NCBI GenBank assembly: GCA_028023455.1
Contig: JAQFVV010006203.1
Span: 12,500,348-12,564,347 of the forward strand
Direction: 5' to 3'
Length of the DNA: 64,000 nt
Source: Epiperipatus broadwayi
Taxonomy: Eukaryota; Onychophora; Udeonychophora; Euonychophora; Peripatidae
Below the pieces are notes generated by a model, which saw only the letters and a list, made by a program, of their open reading frames with translations, was not told where the DNA came from and searched no databases. This document shows, piece by piece, positions 48,906-61,403 of the stretch. Numbering within the stretch: the stretch's first letter is position 1; each line of letters starts with the position of its first letter. Position numbers and translations under genes: made by a program.

Positions 48906-49242
48906 AGTCTCAGTGCATCACATAAAGTCACATCAAAATTTAAAGAGGGTGGTATTAAAAGAATAATGATAAAAAAATTTAAAATTTGAATTTAGAAGTT
49001 GAAGTTAAAATATATAAGAGATAGGTTAAAAATATGTTTAAAATAATAATATTATAGATTAAAATATATTATAAATTATTGAATGAATAAAATATAAATG
49101 TTGATTGTTAGTAAAATATATAATAATAATGTAAAATATAAAAGATATTAAGTTAAAATTATGTATTTAAAGAATAATAAGAATAAAATAAAATAAAGAA
49201 TAATTTTTTTAAAAAATTAATTATACATAAAAAATAGAAAGA
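48906..49242 (+). mobile_element. LINE 3' part, sense segment of the 5'-inverted copy
   Basis: Starts GTCTCAGTGCATCACA and matches the 3' untranslated region of the LINE fragment at 49690-49940, block for block (for example TTATAAATTATTGAATGAAT). It is cut off at about 49242 where the next LINE piece begins, so its own 3' end is missing. Confidence 0.65.
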
Positions 49243-50215
49243 GGGAGCTGTAAATAATAGCAATGAAAGTAGTTTACTGTTTAAGGCTCGAATAGGATTT
49301 TTAGCAGCAAGGGAATATACACATAAATGGAAAATATGGGTGATTTAGTCTGCAAATTGTGTAAGAAAAGCATAGAAAATATTAGGCATCGGTTAATTAA
49401 ATGTAAATGTTTGAAAGCAGAAAGGGTACAAATAATGAAGTTGTAAAAAAATAAATATGAACAAAGTGATTAAACAGAAAGTGGCTTACTGGTTTTTATG
49501 CCAGGTTTGGGAAAAGGTAAGCAGGTTTTAGATATAAAGTCCATGGAGTTGACAAAGTTATGTTGTGGAAATGGGATGGAGCAGGATAGAGAAGAATATG
49601 GGAAAATTTGGGATGGGGAATGAAAAGGGAAGTCAAAGTGGCTAACAGGTTTATCTCAGCATAATTGCTGAGAGATTCCTGACTCTGTATAAGAAGTCAG
49701 TCACAGTGCATCACATCTCAAAATTTTAAGAGAGGGTTACTAAAAGTATAATGGTAAAATTTTAAAATTTGAATTTAGCAATTAGGATATATAAAAGTAT
49801 ATTTAAAATATGTTTAGAATAATAATATTATAAATCAAAATAGATTATAAATTATTGAATGAATAAATTATAAATAATGATTGTTAGTAAAATGAATAAT
49901 AATAATATAAAATATAAAAAGATATTAAGTTAGAGTTAAATGTTATAAGTATAAAATAAAGTATAAAAATAGAATATATATGTATATAGGAAGTTTTTAA
50001 TTAATAAATATAGAATGTAAAAAAAAATAAAAATTATATAATATTTAAAACATAATAAATAGATGATTATAAGATGTATATATAGAATGTAAATTATATG
50101 TTCATGTAAATTTATATTCATATGTTTTGTATTATGTTGTAGTTCTGAAGAAGATTGCTGGAGCAATTGAAACTGTAAATTGTAAAAGAGAGTGGTAAAT
50201 AAAGCATTGTGTAAC
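49243..50215 (+). pseudogene. LINE 3' fragment, 5'-truncated, with intact tail
   Basis: Plus-strand copy of the C-terminal region of the same LINE. It has a degraded CxxC-type stretch (near 49340-49390), GGCTAACAGG and CAGTGCATCACATC landmarks shared with the other copies, a long AT-rich 3' region, and a tail with TGAAGAAGATTGCTGGAGC, GAGTGGTAAATAAAG and TAACAGTAG. The 5' truncation is the usual result of incomplete reverse transcription. Confidence 0.7.
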
Positions 50216-53200
50216 AGTAGTAAAGTGCATGAATGATTTAGTATTATATGATAATTTGTAAGTCATTATTAGATACTATTACAAGAAATCAATTTTCAAA
50301 ATAAAAAAGAAAACTTACAAATGACTTTTCTATCTGCCCCTTTCCCTTTTTTAAACCAGATAATAAATTAAAAACACAAATAATGCTAAAGCTTGAAACA
50401 AATCTGTCAATTAGAAGTAATAAGAGGTTTTAAATTACACATTGAATTTATAATTGAATTTTTACAACAGTATTACATTACCATAGTATTATAAGAAATC
50501 ATTTTTCCAAGTAAAGAGTCTTAAATTTATCAATTAGTTATTCTAGTATTGTTTCATAATGTGGATGCAGTGTTTAAAGAATCAACTAAATGTAAAATGG
50601 AATGTGGACACCTGAATCTATTGGTACAAATTAACTTCCTATTAAGTCAACATTTAATTTTTAAAAAATTTTAATGTATCACATAGTTATAAAGTAGTTT
50701 TAACTGAATCTTAAGTGTGAACTCATGAGACTATTGCAATAGATAAATTTTACTAGTTATAATTTTGCTTATACATGTATAGCATTAATTTTTAAAATAG
50801 TGTTTTGATATTACACATCAATATTGTCATGCAAGAAATATTACAAATGAATATACAATTAATATTAGCATATACTATATAGCTTATAAATGTACATGTT
50901 AGCATTATAAATGCACTAGGGCTGGACAAATTAAAAATGTTTGTTTTTGTTGTAATCAGGGTTATGGTTGGTCTATAATAAATTTTTGTTTTATTTATAT
51001 GCTATCAAAATTCTCATTTCAGTCAACATATATGTATGTGAGGACAATGTGTTGAGAGTAAACTAAAGCCTCTAAAGGTATATCAATATATAAATCCATA
51101 CCTGACAAATAAATAACTGCCACAAATTTAGATACTGATCACTTGAACCCAAATTTTTTGATTCCCTGGTAAAAATGAATTTGGAGGTCTATAGAAAACA
51201 CATTCAGATATATGAAGTTTACTGTAGTCTTTGCAGAAAGGAATCAAAAACACAATCACATTTTTCTCGCTTGTCCCACTCTTGATAAGGTTATGGCTGA
51301 GATACTGGCTATATTTAAGAATAAACATATAGATATTAAATATCTCTTTGAAAACTTTGGTAAAGGTTTTTTTCACATGTACTTGCCAGCATTTGTGTTT
51401 TATATGCAACAAAATGCATGTGTTTACAATAACAACCCAGGAATGCATTTAGAGATCTTAGAATTATAAGAGAAAGAGATAAAAATATTTATTCAATACA
51501 AAGTATACATAGGTAGCTTGTCAATTCTCTCTCAATATCCAAAACTACAACATAACACATTTCATTTAAGAATTAAAGAATTTATGTATATATGTAATTG
51601 CTGTCAACCACATATAATCTGTGTAATAATTTAATATTTAATTGGTTTTTAATTGAACTTTTAACATTGGACATTATATGTGAACGAAGGATAAAATGAA
51701 ATCAATATTTTTTTGCCAAATAGTGAATAAAGTACCTTTGAAATATTAATTAATACAGAGTTAAGTAGTTGTCAAGTGCTATAAATATGTTTATCAAAGT
51801 AACAAAACTAAATACCATTAAAGACTTAGGTGATGGGATAAAGTGTTGTTGCTTTGGGGGGGGGGTACTAATATAAACAGATATGAAAAACAACAGTAAT
51901 TTAGGTTGATTCAGATAAGGCAGTGCAGTTGATTCTACAAAGAGAGGAGAAAATGTCAATTGAAAAATAAAATTGGTGTTACCAGGAAGAAAGGAGAAAA
52001 GATGTAGAATGATAACCAGCCAAAGATTAAGTCTTATGCAGTAGCTGTTGAAAAGGGAAGTCTAACCATTAGTGATGTTTTTCTATGAAATAGCTTTACA
52101 TTACTGACTGTTTAAAAAGTATTTTTAAATATTACATTCAGCTCAGCAATATAGCAATATTTGCTATCAGAAGATGATTCACTATGTGGGATTAAAGACT
52201 TCAAAACACTAACAATCAAAACTTTGAAATAACAAATTTTTATCTAGATATAAATGCTGGTTATGCATCAGATAAATTTTGCCTGCTTATAATAAGAAAA
52301 CCATGCCATAAGAAAAGAAGAAGACTATCATAATACCTACTGTATATTTACATGTAGTGAGACCTATTATCATTGTCTGCCATCACTGATGCCCAATGAG
52401 GGCAATTAAAATAAAGACTGAATTTATAAATACCATTTCTAATGATGTGTGTGAAATGCATGGTGTAAGCTTATAAGATATCAACAAAAATCAGTAGTTA
52501 AAACATTTTATTATACGAGTAAGATTTTTCTTTTATTATAAATACAAGGTCTTACTTAATATTAATAAGGATTTTTGCATATTTATCTTTACATTTAAAT
52601 TTAATAATTGTTACTTTTAATATTTTGTAATTTTTATTGTATGATTTTATGGTAGTTGTAAATATATAAGCAATACTTTATTTATTTTATAATCAGTATA
52701 AACAAATACAGGTGCCAAACTTATATAATTAATATAGCACTAAACCTCAGAAGTCATGCAATCCTCTAGGAGATATACTGAGATAATGAAAATACATCAA
52801 AATGATGATAATCAGAGATGGTAATGTATCTAAAAGTGTTTTTTGTAAGGAAAATAGCCCCTAAGATTAATTTAAATTGGTTCTAAAAAAACGAATTTTA
52901 AAAATTGCTTTTGGAATAATTATGTTCAATTTAACTTTCAAAGTGCTAATGTCATTTTGATTATCATTACCACAGTGCTTTATTATAGTTAGGGTAAACT
53001 ATTACACTTTGGTAATGCAGGTATCATATATAGAATTATGCATAAATGTAATAATTAGCATTACAATATATAAATGCATTTGTTTATTTATTAGTGCTAT
53101 AAAATAATAAAATTACATGTGAAAATTATAAACAAAAGTTATTAACAAAGCTAGAAGTATCCAAGTTAATATTACTGTTAACATTATTTTCAAAATTTAG

Positions 53201-53494
53201 AATATGATCGATTTTTCTTTTAAAAAATGAAGTTGCTAATTTTTTTTTCTTTTTTTTAAATGACCATTGAACGATTTTAATAAACTGGCAAAAATACAAT
53301 ATCTAAATAATATTGAACATTATTATATGAAGTTTCAGTCACACTTTAATTATTCAGATAAAAATAAATATTATAATAAACGTGATATGATGGAATTGTG
53401 TTGATTGCTGAAGCATATAAGTAAATGCAATATAAACCATTAAACATCACATGATCACCATTTTTTAAACTTGCTCATAACTGTTATTAAAATA
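50216..53494 (+). other. Gene B intron 1, gene-free part
   Basis: No coding or RNA gene recognised. Two overlapping frames on opposite strands at 51128-51469 have no family motif. A run of 10 G lies at 51856-51865. Confidence 0.5.
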
Positions 53495-53641
53495 GGCAAA
53501 ACTTTCCATACAGTAGTGCCACTACTAGGTTGGGGATATTGGATGAGTAGGCACTAGATAGGGATTTTATGTACAAGCCTTCTGGAATCCATTGATTACT
53601 CTGGCTTGCATGGGTGGGACTACTGTATGGAGAGTTTTGCC
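53495..53641. repeat. Inverted repeat in intron 1
   Basis: Arms of 28 bp with two mismatches: GGCAAAACTTTCCATACAG at 53495 and its complement ending GGAGAGTTTTGCC at 53641, around a 91-bp centre. Just upstream lies TTAAACATCACATGATCACC (about 53441), a string also seen inverted near 60541 and, in part, near 35932, so this belongs to a dispersed repeat. Confidence 0.7.
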
Positions 53642-53954
53642 AGTTTTAAATGCAATATAAACAAATTTTCATGGGGTTTTTTTCCAGATAATTTTTTTTT
53701 ATTTTTTTCTTATAAAAAGTAGATAAATTATAATGCTATAAATATAATGCCTCATGCAGATGCAATTTAATGATATAAGAAATCATTAAAATTATGAGGG
53801 GTAGCTCTAAAACTTAAGATTTGAGGGTAAAACTGTTTTCAATGACAATCAAATATTATTTATTTGAAGTATGGTATTGCTTAGTTACTTAATAAATCTT
53901 GGATAAGTAAATTAACTTAGCATACATTTTATTTATTTACAATTTTATTCTTAG

Positions 53955-54467
53955 GAATTTTTTTTTCAAGTGAAAATCATTGGAAAGAACAAAGAAGATT
54001 TGCATTGTCAACTTTAAGAGATTTTGGTTTTGGAAAATCAAGTTTAGAGGATAGAATAATTCAAGAAGCCCAATTTCTAATAAATGAGATAAGTGCAACA
54101 AATGGAGAACCTTTTGATCCTCAGCTATTCTTCTATAAGTGTGTCAGCAATGTAATTTTATCTTTAACTTGCAATAAAAGAATGGATTACAATGATAAGG
54201 CCTATGAAAGCATGTTGGAAAACATTGACAATGTTGTTAATGGATCTCAAATGACCAGTCCAATTAACTTCTTGCCATCACTACGATTTCTCTTTAAAAG
54301 TTGGTATTCATTTTCAAAAGGAGTTATAGAAGTGAAAACATTTCTACAAAAGATCATTAAGGAACATGAAGAGCATCACGATGCTAATAACAACCAGGAT
54401 TACATCGATGTTTTCCTAGAAAAGAAATACAAAATGGAAAAATCAGATACTAAAACAACATTTACGA
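53955..54467 (+). CDS. Cytochrome P450 gene B, exon 2
   Basis: Follows acceptor TTATTCTTAG and continues in phase 1 from exon 1: GIFFSSENHWKEQRRF, in which the C-helix WxxxR (W128, R132) contacts a heme propionate. LSTLRDFGFGKSSLEDRI follows, as is usual in CYP2-clan proteins, then NGEPFDPQLFFYKCVSN and the variable F-G region to the linker EHEEHHDANNNQDYIDVFLE. The exon encodes about residues 119-289 and ends after TFT plus one base at donor GTAAGT. No stop or frameshift. The Asn/His-rich linker is variable in this clan and carries no motif. Confidence 0.95.
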
Positions 54468-54820
54468 GTAAGTATTTTTTTCTTTTAATTATAATTGTAG
54501 TTGAACATTACAACTAAAATTATAACAGCAGCAAACTCTAAAAATACAGTAATGGTAACCAGTGCATGTCTTAGTAATCAAGGGTGATGCCAGGTATGAT
54601 CCAATTGGTACAACATTGCTAATAATAGTAAGTAACCATGAATGTGAAATAATAAAACCCAGATATATGCTTATATTTTTTATTTGTAAAAATCTTTGTT
54701 TTAAAATATATGACATATATAATTTATTTTTTTAGCTGCTTGATTGTTTAAATGTCTCTCTAGTAATGGTTTTATTAAACTTAATTTTTTAAAAAAAAAA
54801 ATACTTTATTCTTTATTAAA
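54468..54820 (+). other. Gene B intron 2, first part
   Basis: AT-rich with nothing recognised before the R1 repeat. Confidence 0.5.
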
Positions 54821-55110
54821 ATTTGAAATACAGGCATTCTTGTACCTGGATCTTAATTGTAAATATAGGAGTCCATTAAAGTATAAATATTTGCTATCTT
54901 AATATAGACTGAGCACTGATTATATATGTGTGTGTGAGAGATGATAATCTGGACTAACTGATGAGTGCTGGTGCAGCACGAAATATGTATATTGGTGATT
55001 GTTTATCTTTTCTACATGTGTGTGGTCATGTGTATCAGTACTATAAGATAGTGTGGATAGTTGAAGGTTGATTGTAAGCCTGAGTTCAAATACTCTACAT
55101 TTATTAATCA
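54821..55110 (+). mobile_element. Foldback family R1, internally deleted copy
   Basis: Begins ATTTGAAATACAGGCATTC and, after AAATATAGG, jumps directly to the centre and right arm of the family (AGACTGAGCACTGATTATA, then GTGGTCATGTGTATCAG), ending near GAGTTCAAATACTC. The left arm and part of the centre are missing. Confidence 0.7.
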
Positions 55111-56737
55111 TAATTTTAAAAAAATGCTGGGATTCTGATACATATTTATCATCATCAATGCTCTGCTCATATGGTACCAAGAGTGTACAGGCCAACTATA
55201 AACTAATTTGTACTCTATAAAAAATGGACCTTAATGGTGATTCTGATTTTTACACTATCCAGAGAATTATCTGGATGTCCAAACAAAAACCTAAATCTCC
55301 ACATATAAAATATAATGTCTCTTATTTGCTTTAGAACTAAGTATCAAAAGACTCTGGGACTATGGCAGTGAACAAAAGAAAATGTAAATACATACACTTA
55401 ATCTATCTTAATTGAAATAATTTTATTAGGATAATTTACAAATTCCTTAAAACTATATGTTATGAGAAAATCAAGCACACACATTGACAACCTATAAAAC
55501 ATATAGCTGAAGGAATAAACATGTAAATACATTTTTTAACAATTTAATGAAATTAACTAATAAATTAATTACAAAAATTGAGAATAGATATAATATGGTA
55601 GTTCCAAGTCTAACACCTTTTTTAAGTGCATATATTTTGATATAGTACATAAGGTTAATCTATTGATTCTAAATACTAAATTATCATTTACTGTCATTAA
55701 GTTTTTATAAATAAAGCTGGAAAACAACATTTCACCATAAGAGATAATAAAATTTTAAATTAGCTAAAACCCTCCTTTTACAATTTTGGAGAGAACATAA
55801 AATTAAATAATAAAAATTATTAATTATTACCAATTATGATATATTAAATTTTTTTGTAAATGTAGATGTACACACACCAATATCTTTTTATCATGATTTT
55901 TTTTCCTGAGTCGTCCTTTGATAGTTGTAATTTTTATTCTCTTTCATGTTGTTTTTTTCTTATAAGCTTCAAATGTTGAACTTAAATAATCCCCCCTTTA
56001 GATTTCTATTAACTTTTCTTCTGTAGCCAAATTTAGTGCTTCCTTAAATCAGATTTCAAGGATAGATAAATAGTTAAATTTACTCATTTTATAATATAAT
56101 AATTTTCAAGTAATTACAGGCTAAATTTATCCATTTTCCAATAATTTTTAAATCAGGTTCATAAGCTAAAACAATCATGCTTTTGGATGGAATACAAAAC
56201 CTGTTGCAGGTTTCTCCTAGAATTATTTTCCTTCTACATTTTATTTTGATGAAGAGGCTATATGGGGAGGTTTGGTGAAATGTAGCTTTTAGCTAAGGCT
56301 TAGAAAATGGTTTCTTTTAAATCCATTTTATTAAACGTTTTTTAAACTAGTAGTGAGACTAGTCTTACACAGACGAAAACTTAATTTCTCACTTATCTCT
56401 TCACAGCTAGGATGCTATTGCTCTTCTTTCAAAAACTGCATCAAAAAAGACTGTTCTCACAAGAACCTGAAGTCCGTTTCTTTAACCTGTACCCTATCTT
56501 CATTTTTGAGACATTCTTTTTTCCCATTTCAATCACATATCTTAAATATGACAGCATTAAATCATGACCTATTTAGTGTATTTTTACATAATTTTATTTG
56601 ATTATTTCCCATCTTTCTTTCTTTTAATTAAAATTCTTCTAATTATTTTTTAACTACCCAAAAACCGTATACTCCTTAAATTGAACTTTCATTTGAGAGC
56701 AGTGTCTTTTGTTTCAGAGAAAAAAAAACTTTGTCAA
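55111..56737 (+). other. Gene B intron 2, middle part
   Basis: No gene seen; the frame at 56353-56601 has no supporting motif. Confidence 0.5.
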
Positions 56738-56809
56738 GCGTTGGTGGCCTAGTAGTTAGCATAGCTGCCTTCCAAGCAGCTGGCCTGGGTTCAGTTCCCG
56801 GTCAACGCA
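56738..56809 (+). tRNA. tRNA-Gly(TCC)-like sequence
   Basis: 72 nt that fold as a tRNA: acceptor GCGTTGG with TCAACGC (last pair G-U), anticodon stem GCTGC/GCAGC perfectly paired around CTTCCAA (anticodon TCC), T-stem CTGGG/CCCGG. The T-loop reads TTCAGTT, so the normally fixed A58 is G, which also weakens box B. It lies in sense inside intron 2. Flanks TTGTCAA and TTTGACATATT plus an A-run match those of the decayed copy at 3512-3574. It could be a functional gene, but the base 58 change and the shared A-tailed flanks point to a retroposed, SINE-like copy. Confidence 0.65.
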
Positions 56810-57348
56810 TTTGACATATTAAAAAAAAAAAAAAAACTTTAATTAATTAAAAACAATATTCTTATCAAAAATTTTGAAACCTTTTTTTAAAAAAAACAAA
56901 ACTTGATAGAAAATACTTAAAATGTACTTGTTTGTCTCTCCTTATTTTTTTCTAAATTAAAAAAATATTTTACTGAAGAAAAAGAGTATTTATTTACTAT
57001 TTTTTTTAATACTTTTCTCTTCCTTTTATAACTACTGTTCTTAATAAATTATAAACATTCATAGTTTTACTATTTAAATTGTTAGAATTTACATTTAATA
57101 AGTGTAACTTTAACAATCTTATCAATGACTATTCTGATAAATAAAATACGAGAAAAAATAATTCTTCTCAATATATGTGACATTTGACTATATACATTTT
57201 TAATAAATTTTACTCTATTTCATTGATACTTTTCTCATCCTAAATGATTAAACAGTACATCTCTGTTCTGTCTTTGCTCTACACTTGTGATTCTCTATGA
57301 AACAATATTAAGGATCCACTTTAATATATATATGTGTGTGTATTTATC

Positions 57349-57800
57349 AGGATTTGAACCGACTTTCAAGCTCCCTTCAGATATCCATCCATCTTATACA
57401 ACAGATACCCATCCCTCTTTTGTGTACTTAAATGGTCTTAAAGACTTACATATGAGCAGTCAGAATAGCTAATGGTCAATTGGCAAACAAGAGTTCTGAA
57501 TATGCCCATAATCAGATTTTCAATGATATGGATGGCTGAAAAATATGGAGATTGGAGAAGATTGAAGCCTGTCCATTAAAGTTTGAAGATTTGCTATCTT
57601 ACTATAAACCAAGCATTGATTATATATATGTGGAAGATGATCATCCAGACCAACTGAGAGGTGCCGGTTCAGCATAAAATATGTATATTGGAAATCATTT
57701 ATCTTTTTCATATGTATGTGACCATGAGTATCAGTTGTATAAGATGAAGTGTATGTCTGAAAGGAGCTTGAAAGTCTAGGTTCAAATCCCCTCTAATTAC
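57349..57800. mobile_element. Foldback family R1, diverged copy
   Basis: Left end AGGATTTGAACCGACTTTC and right end AGTCTAGGTTCAAATCCCC are inverted; the minus-strand left end and plus-strand right end both contain an exact tRNA box B (GGTTCAAATCC). The arms are about 85 bp and diverged; the centre shares GATATGGATGGCTGAA and TTGCTATCTTA blocks with the copy at 63391. Confidence 0.7.
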
Positions 57801-59545
57801 ATCTAGCTTAAGTATATATACTATACTTGTCTTATAAATATATGTGTATGTATATTGTCTTGGTTAATATGTGTATACTTAATAATATTATTAAGCCAAT
57901 AAACATCACATGATATGTATTGTGAGTTTTGCCTGTTTTAATAATATTATTGTATCAATATTTTTAATTGGATTCCAACTGCTATCAAACTGGCAGTGGT
58001 TGTTACTTTAAAAAAGTTATTGTAGAGGTTTTGTAAGCAACAACATTTATTAACAAGATTAAAGATTCAATCAATAAAAATTTGTGGAATCTCTGAAGGT
58101 TTTATGTGAGCATGAGTAATCATCATGTCAGTGTTAAGTTAGATGAATATTAGTCATCTCACTTCATAATATAGATTTATCAAATATCACAATTCATTCC
58201 AGATTATGACACTATCATATAAAGCACAGAAACTATTGATATCTTTAAGAAACTAATCAGTATCAGCAAACATGATCATGCATATAAATTATCTCTCTGG
58301 GGGGGGGGGGGAGAATATAGCATCCACTAATCAAAGTAATCTTATTTGGTCTTCATTTTTTCATCCATTATATCCCTATTTTACTTTTTTGTTTTTATTA
58401 GTTAAATCTTTAATCTTGTTATAAGTGTTGAAGTCTAAAGCATTTTTACAATATGTTTTTAAAAATAACTTTCATTATTCATTTGATTATATGTAATCAG
58501 GGAAGTGTTGATACTATTGTATTGTTAATTATACATGGAAAAATTGGAACAATATATCTTTGACATCTATTGTCCATGAAAATGTGCATTTTCACACACA
58601 AGCATCAATATTAAAATATAATGGCAATTTTTGCATGTAATAATTTAGATAAAATTTTATTTACAATGCAAGCTAAAATAATATTATCTAATAATAATAA
58701 AATTATTTATCTAAGTCACATTAAACCAGAAGGGGACCAAACAATGTTATCGCTTAATGCTGTAGCTTATATTTATTGTAGTTCAGACAAATGCTGTTGT
58801 GATTACTAGATCAAATGGTTTAAGCTTATATAGCCAATTATAATAAATTGTTGTCTAGTTTTCGCCAAGAAAAAAAAATGGAATTAAATTATTATAAGGA
58901 AAAATTCTCATCACATTTTGATGTTTACATTTTTAAATCCATGAAATTTTTAATTTAGTATACATATAAAGTCTGTAAGAATTATATTATTTATTTCTCT
59001 TATAATTGTAATGATAAGTTTGATCCCCTCGTATTTTCATCTCAATCAGTTCGAAAAAAAGATAGCTTTTTAAATAAATTAAATTATTTAAGATAATATA
59101 TTCAAAATGAAAAAACTTGGAATGTATTATTTGGTATTAAGCAACGATTTTAGATGTATTTGATTGTGTAGACACGAACATTTTCCTTGTTGTCTATAAT
59201 ATCTTTAAAAATATTCACAGCATTAACAAATCAGTATTTCTTTATTTTAATATTCAAATCCACAGAATATTCCATGAAATATCATATCTTGAATAATTTG
59301 AATTTCACTTTTAAAGTTATGTTTTGCATTTAAAAATATGTTTCAGTAAGCCAGCAAATATTTGATTCTGTCTGCTCAAAAGTAATTATGTTGTTGATAA
59401 TATAGTAGTTAAGCATTTTTGTTTTAATTGTAAGTTCATTTTATTATTTTTTTTAAGTTAATAAAATTCAATTAATTTCAATAAACTTATAATTTTTATT
59501 AAAAAGGTTCTAACAAATTTATTTTTTCTGTACTAATTGTTTCAG
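57801..59545 (+). other. Gene B intron 2, last part
   Basis: AT-rich; a run of 13 G at 58299-58311. No gene seen in the frames at 58621-58809. Confidence 0.5.
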
Positions 59546-59989
59546 ATTTGCAACTAATTATTTCTATTTGTGATTTTTTTTTGGCGGGAACTGAAACGAC
59601 TTCTACAACATTAAGGTGGATGCTTCTGTATTTAATGCATAATCCAGAAATTCAAGAAAAAGTTCAAAATGAAATTGATTCAGTAATTGGTCTCAATCGG
59701 CCTCCAACTATAAAAGACCGAACGAAACTTCCCTTTACTGATGCAACCATTATGGAAATTCAACGACATGCTAATATTGTACCGCTATCCATTCTCCATG
59801 CTTCTCTTAAAGATTTTAATCTACTAGGATTTGATATTCCCAAAAATTCATATATAATTCCCGATATGACAGCTGTTCATTTTGATTCTACATATTGGAA
59901 GGATCCCCACAAATTTAATCCAAATCGATTTTTAAATGTTGACGGCACTGTTAAAACAAATATGGAAAGTTTCATACCGTTTTCCATTG
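59546..59989 (+). CDS. Cytochrome P450 gene B, exon 3
   Basis: Follows acceptor AATTGTTTCAG and continues in phase 1. It encodes about residues 290-437: the I-helix oxygen-binding motif AGTETT (303-308), the K-helix ExxR as EIQR (360-363) and the PERF-type motif PNRF (415-418), ending FIPFSIG at donor GTAAAT, phase 1. The next exon should start in the middle of the heme-binding FxxGxRxCxG; FSIG is its beginning. No match to such an exon is visible in 59990-64000, so the cysteine-ligand exon of roughly 55-60 residues must lie to the right, or be lost. Reading frame intact; family length about 490-500 residues. Confidence 0.95.
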
Positions 59990-61403
59990 GTAAATATTTT
60001 TATAGAATTTATTGATTTTTAGTTTAATGTAAAAAATTTGTTTCAAATCTGAAATAAGGAATAATGAAATATTTGTAGTGATTTATGATTTATAATCTTA
60101 GAGAATAAAACATCCAAGACTTTCTCATGCTCTAATGTTATATTATAATGTTATATTATAAATGCTTTCTAATTATTCTTTAGAGAAGAAAGACTCAAAC
60201 TTGCTTAATGTATAAATTACAAACAGTAATTTTGAAATGTTTGAAATTGTATGAACATGATCAAATATTATACAAACTTGTTATCCCTATATTCCAAAAC
60301 TTTTATAAAAATATGAAGTACTACATATAGTTAATAATATTTAAACATGTGTGGATATTTTAAGTAAAGCATTTGTATTATTTTTGATAATCTCAAAATA
60401 TACTTATGCATAAGAATTTTTATTTTATTTTATTATTTTAGCGATATTGATCGTGTTTCATTTAAATAAATTGAGACTGCCTAAATAAAAAATATAATTT
60501 TTTACAAAGTTTGAAAAGTTCTTGCTACCCTCTTTATCAAAATGGTGATCATGTGATGTTTAGTGGTCTAATACCTTCTTTATCATTGTAGCAAGGTAAT
60601 TTTCTCAGATTTGGCACTTAGTGGGAAATTGAGCACTTAACAATTTCACTCAATTAATCTAAACCGATTTTTTTACTTTTTATTTAGATTAGACCTTACT
60701 ATGAGTTAATATTTACTATATTGTGATGTAAGAAATCCAACAATATTGTGAGATTATTATAAAGAACTACATTTAACTAATAGCTGTGGTTTGGCAAAAT
60801 AGCCTATTTCGAAAATCATGTTTTTTTAATTTTCCAGCAGGTAATTTAATAATCATTGATTTGGTCTGTTAAACTATAAGTAGTATATATATATATATAT
60901 ATTGAATATGGCTTTCCTTGGTAGTATATTGTAAGCAGAAAGCTCTTTATTATTCAGTTACAATCTGCATTTTTCATTATTTACATAAAATTTTAATCAT
61001 TAAACACAAAAATCGCATTTCAGCATTCACATGGTCTTCAAATATTTAAGATAATTTGTGAGTTATGTGCATTAAAAATTGTCATAGTTTTGTTTAAAAA
61101 ACACAAAAAAACTTCAACTCTTCAGCAAACATTATACTTTTTTTTTTAAAAAAAGAAATACATAACTCTTAATAAGGATTTCATGGTATAGAATGTTTAA
61201 TGTATATTTAAAATGTCAGCGAGGAAATAGTAATCTTATATATATATATAAGCATTAAAATTCAAATCCAAAGTCAAATCACATGAACCATAATGAAATA
61301 ATTGATCAATAAATGGATCAATAAACAGAGTATAATGGTTGACTTGAATTTATAGAAATTTAAAACATTTATTGTTTGCCTGAAGGTTTGTGATGATGGT
61401 GTT
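59990..61403 (+). other. Presumed gene B intron 3, first part
   Basis: No coding signal. Contains ATGGTGATCATGTGATGTTTA near 60541, the reverse of a string near 53441, and a short (TA)n near 60886-60902. Confidence 0.5.

Noticed and set aside
51128-51469. Two overlapping frames on opposite strands of 85-106 codons
   Set aside because: No recognised domain on either strand; lies in an intron of the P450 gene.
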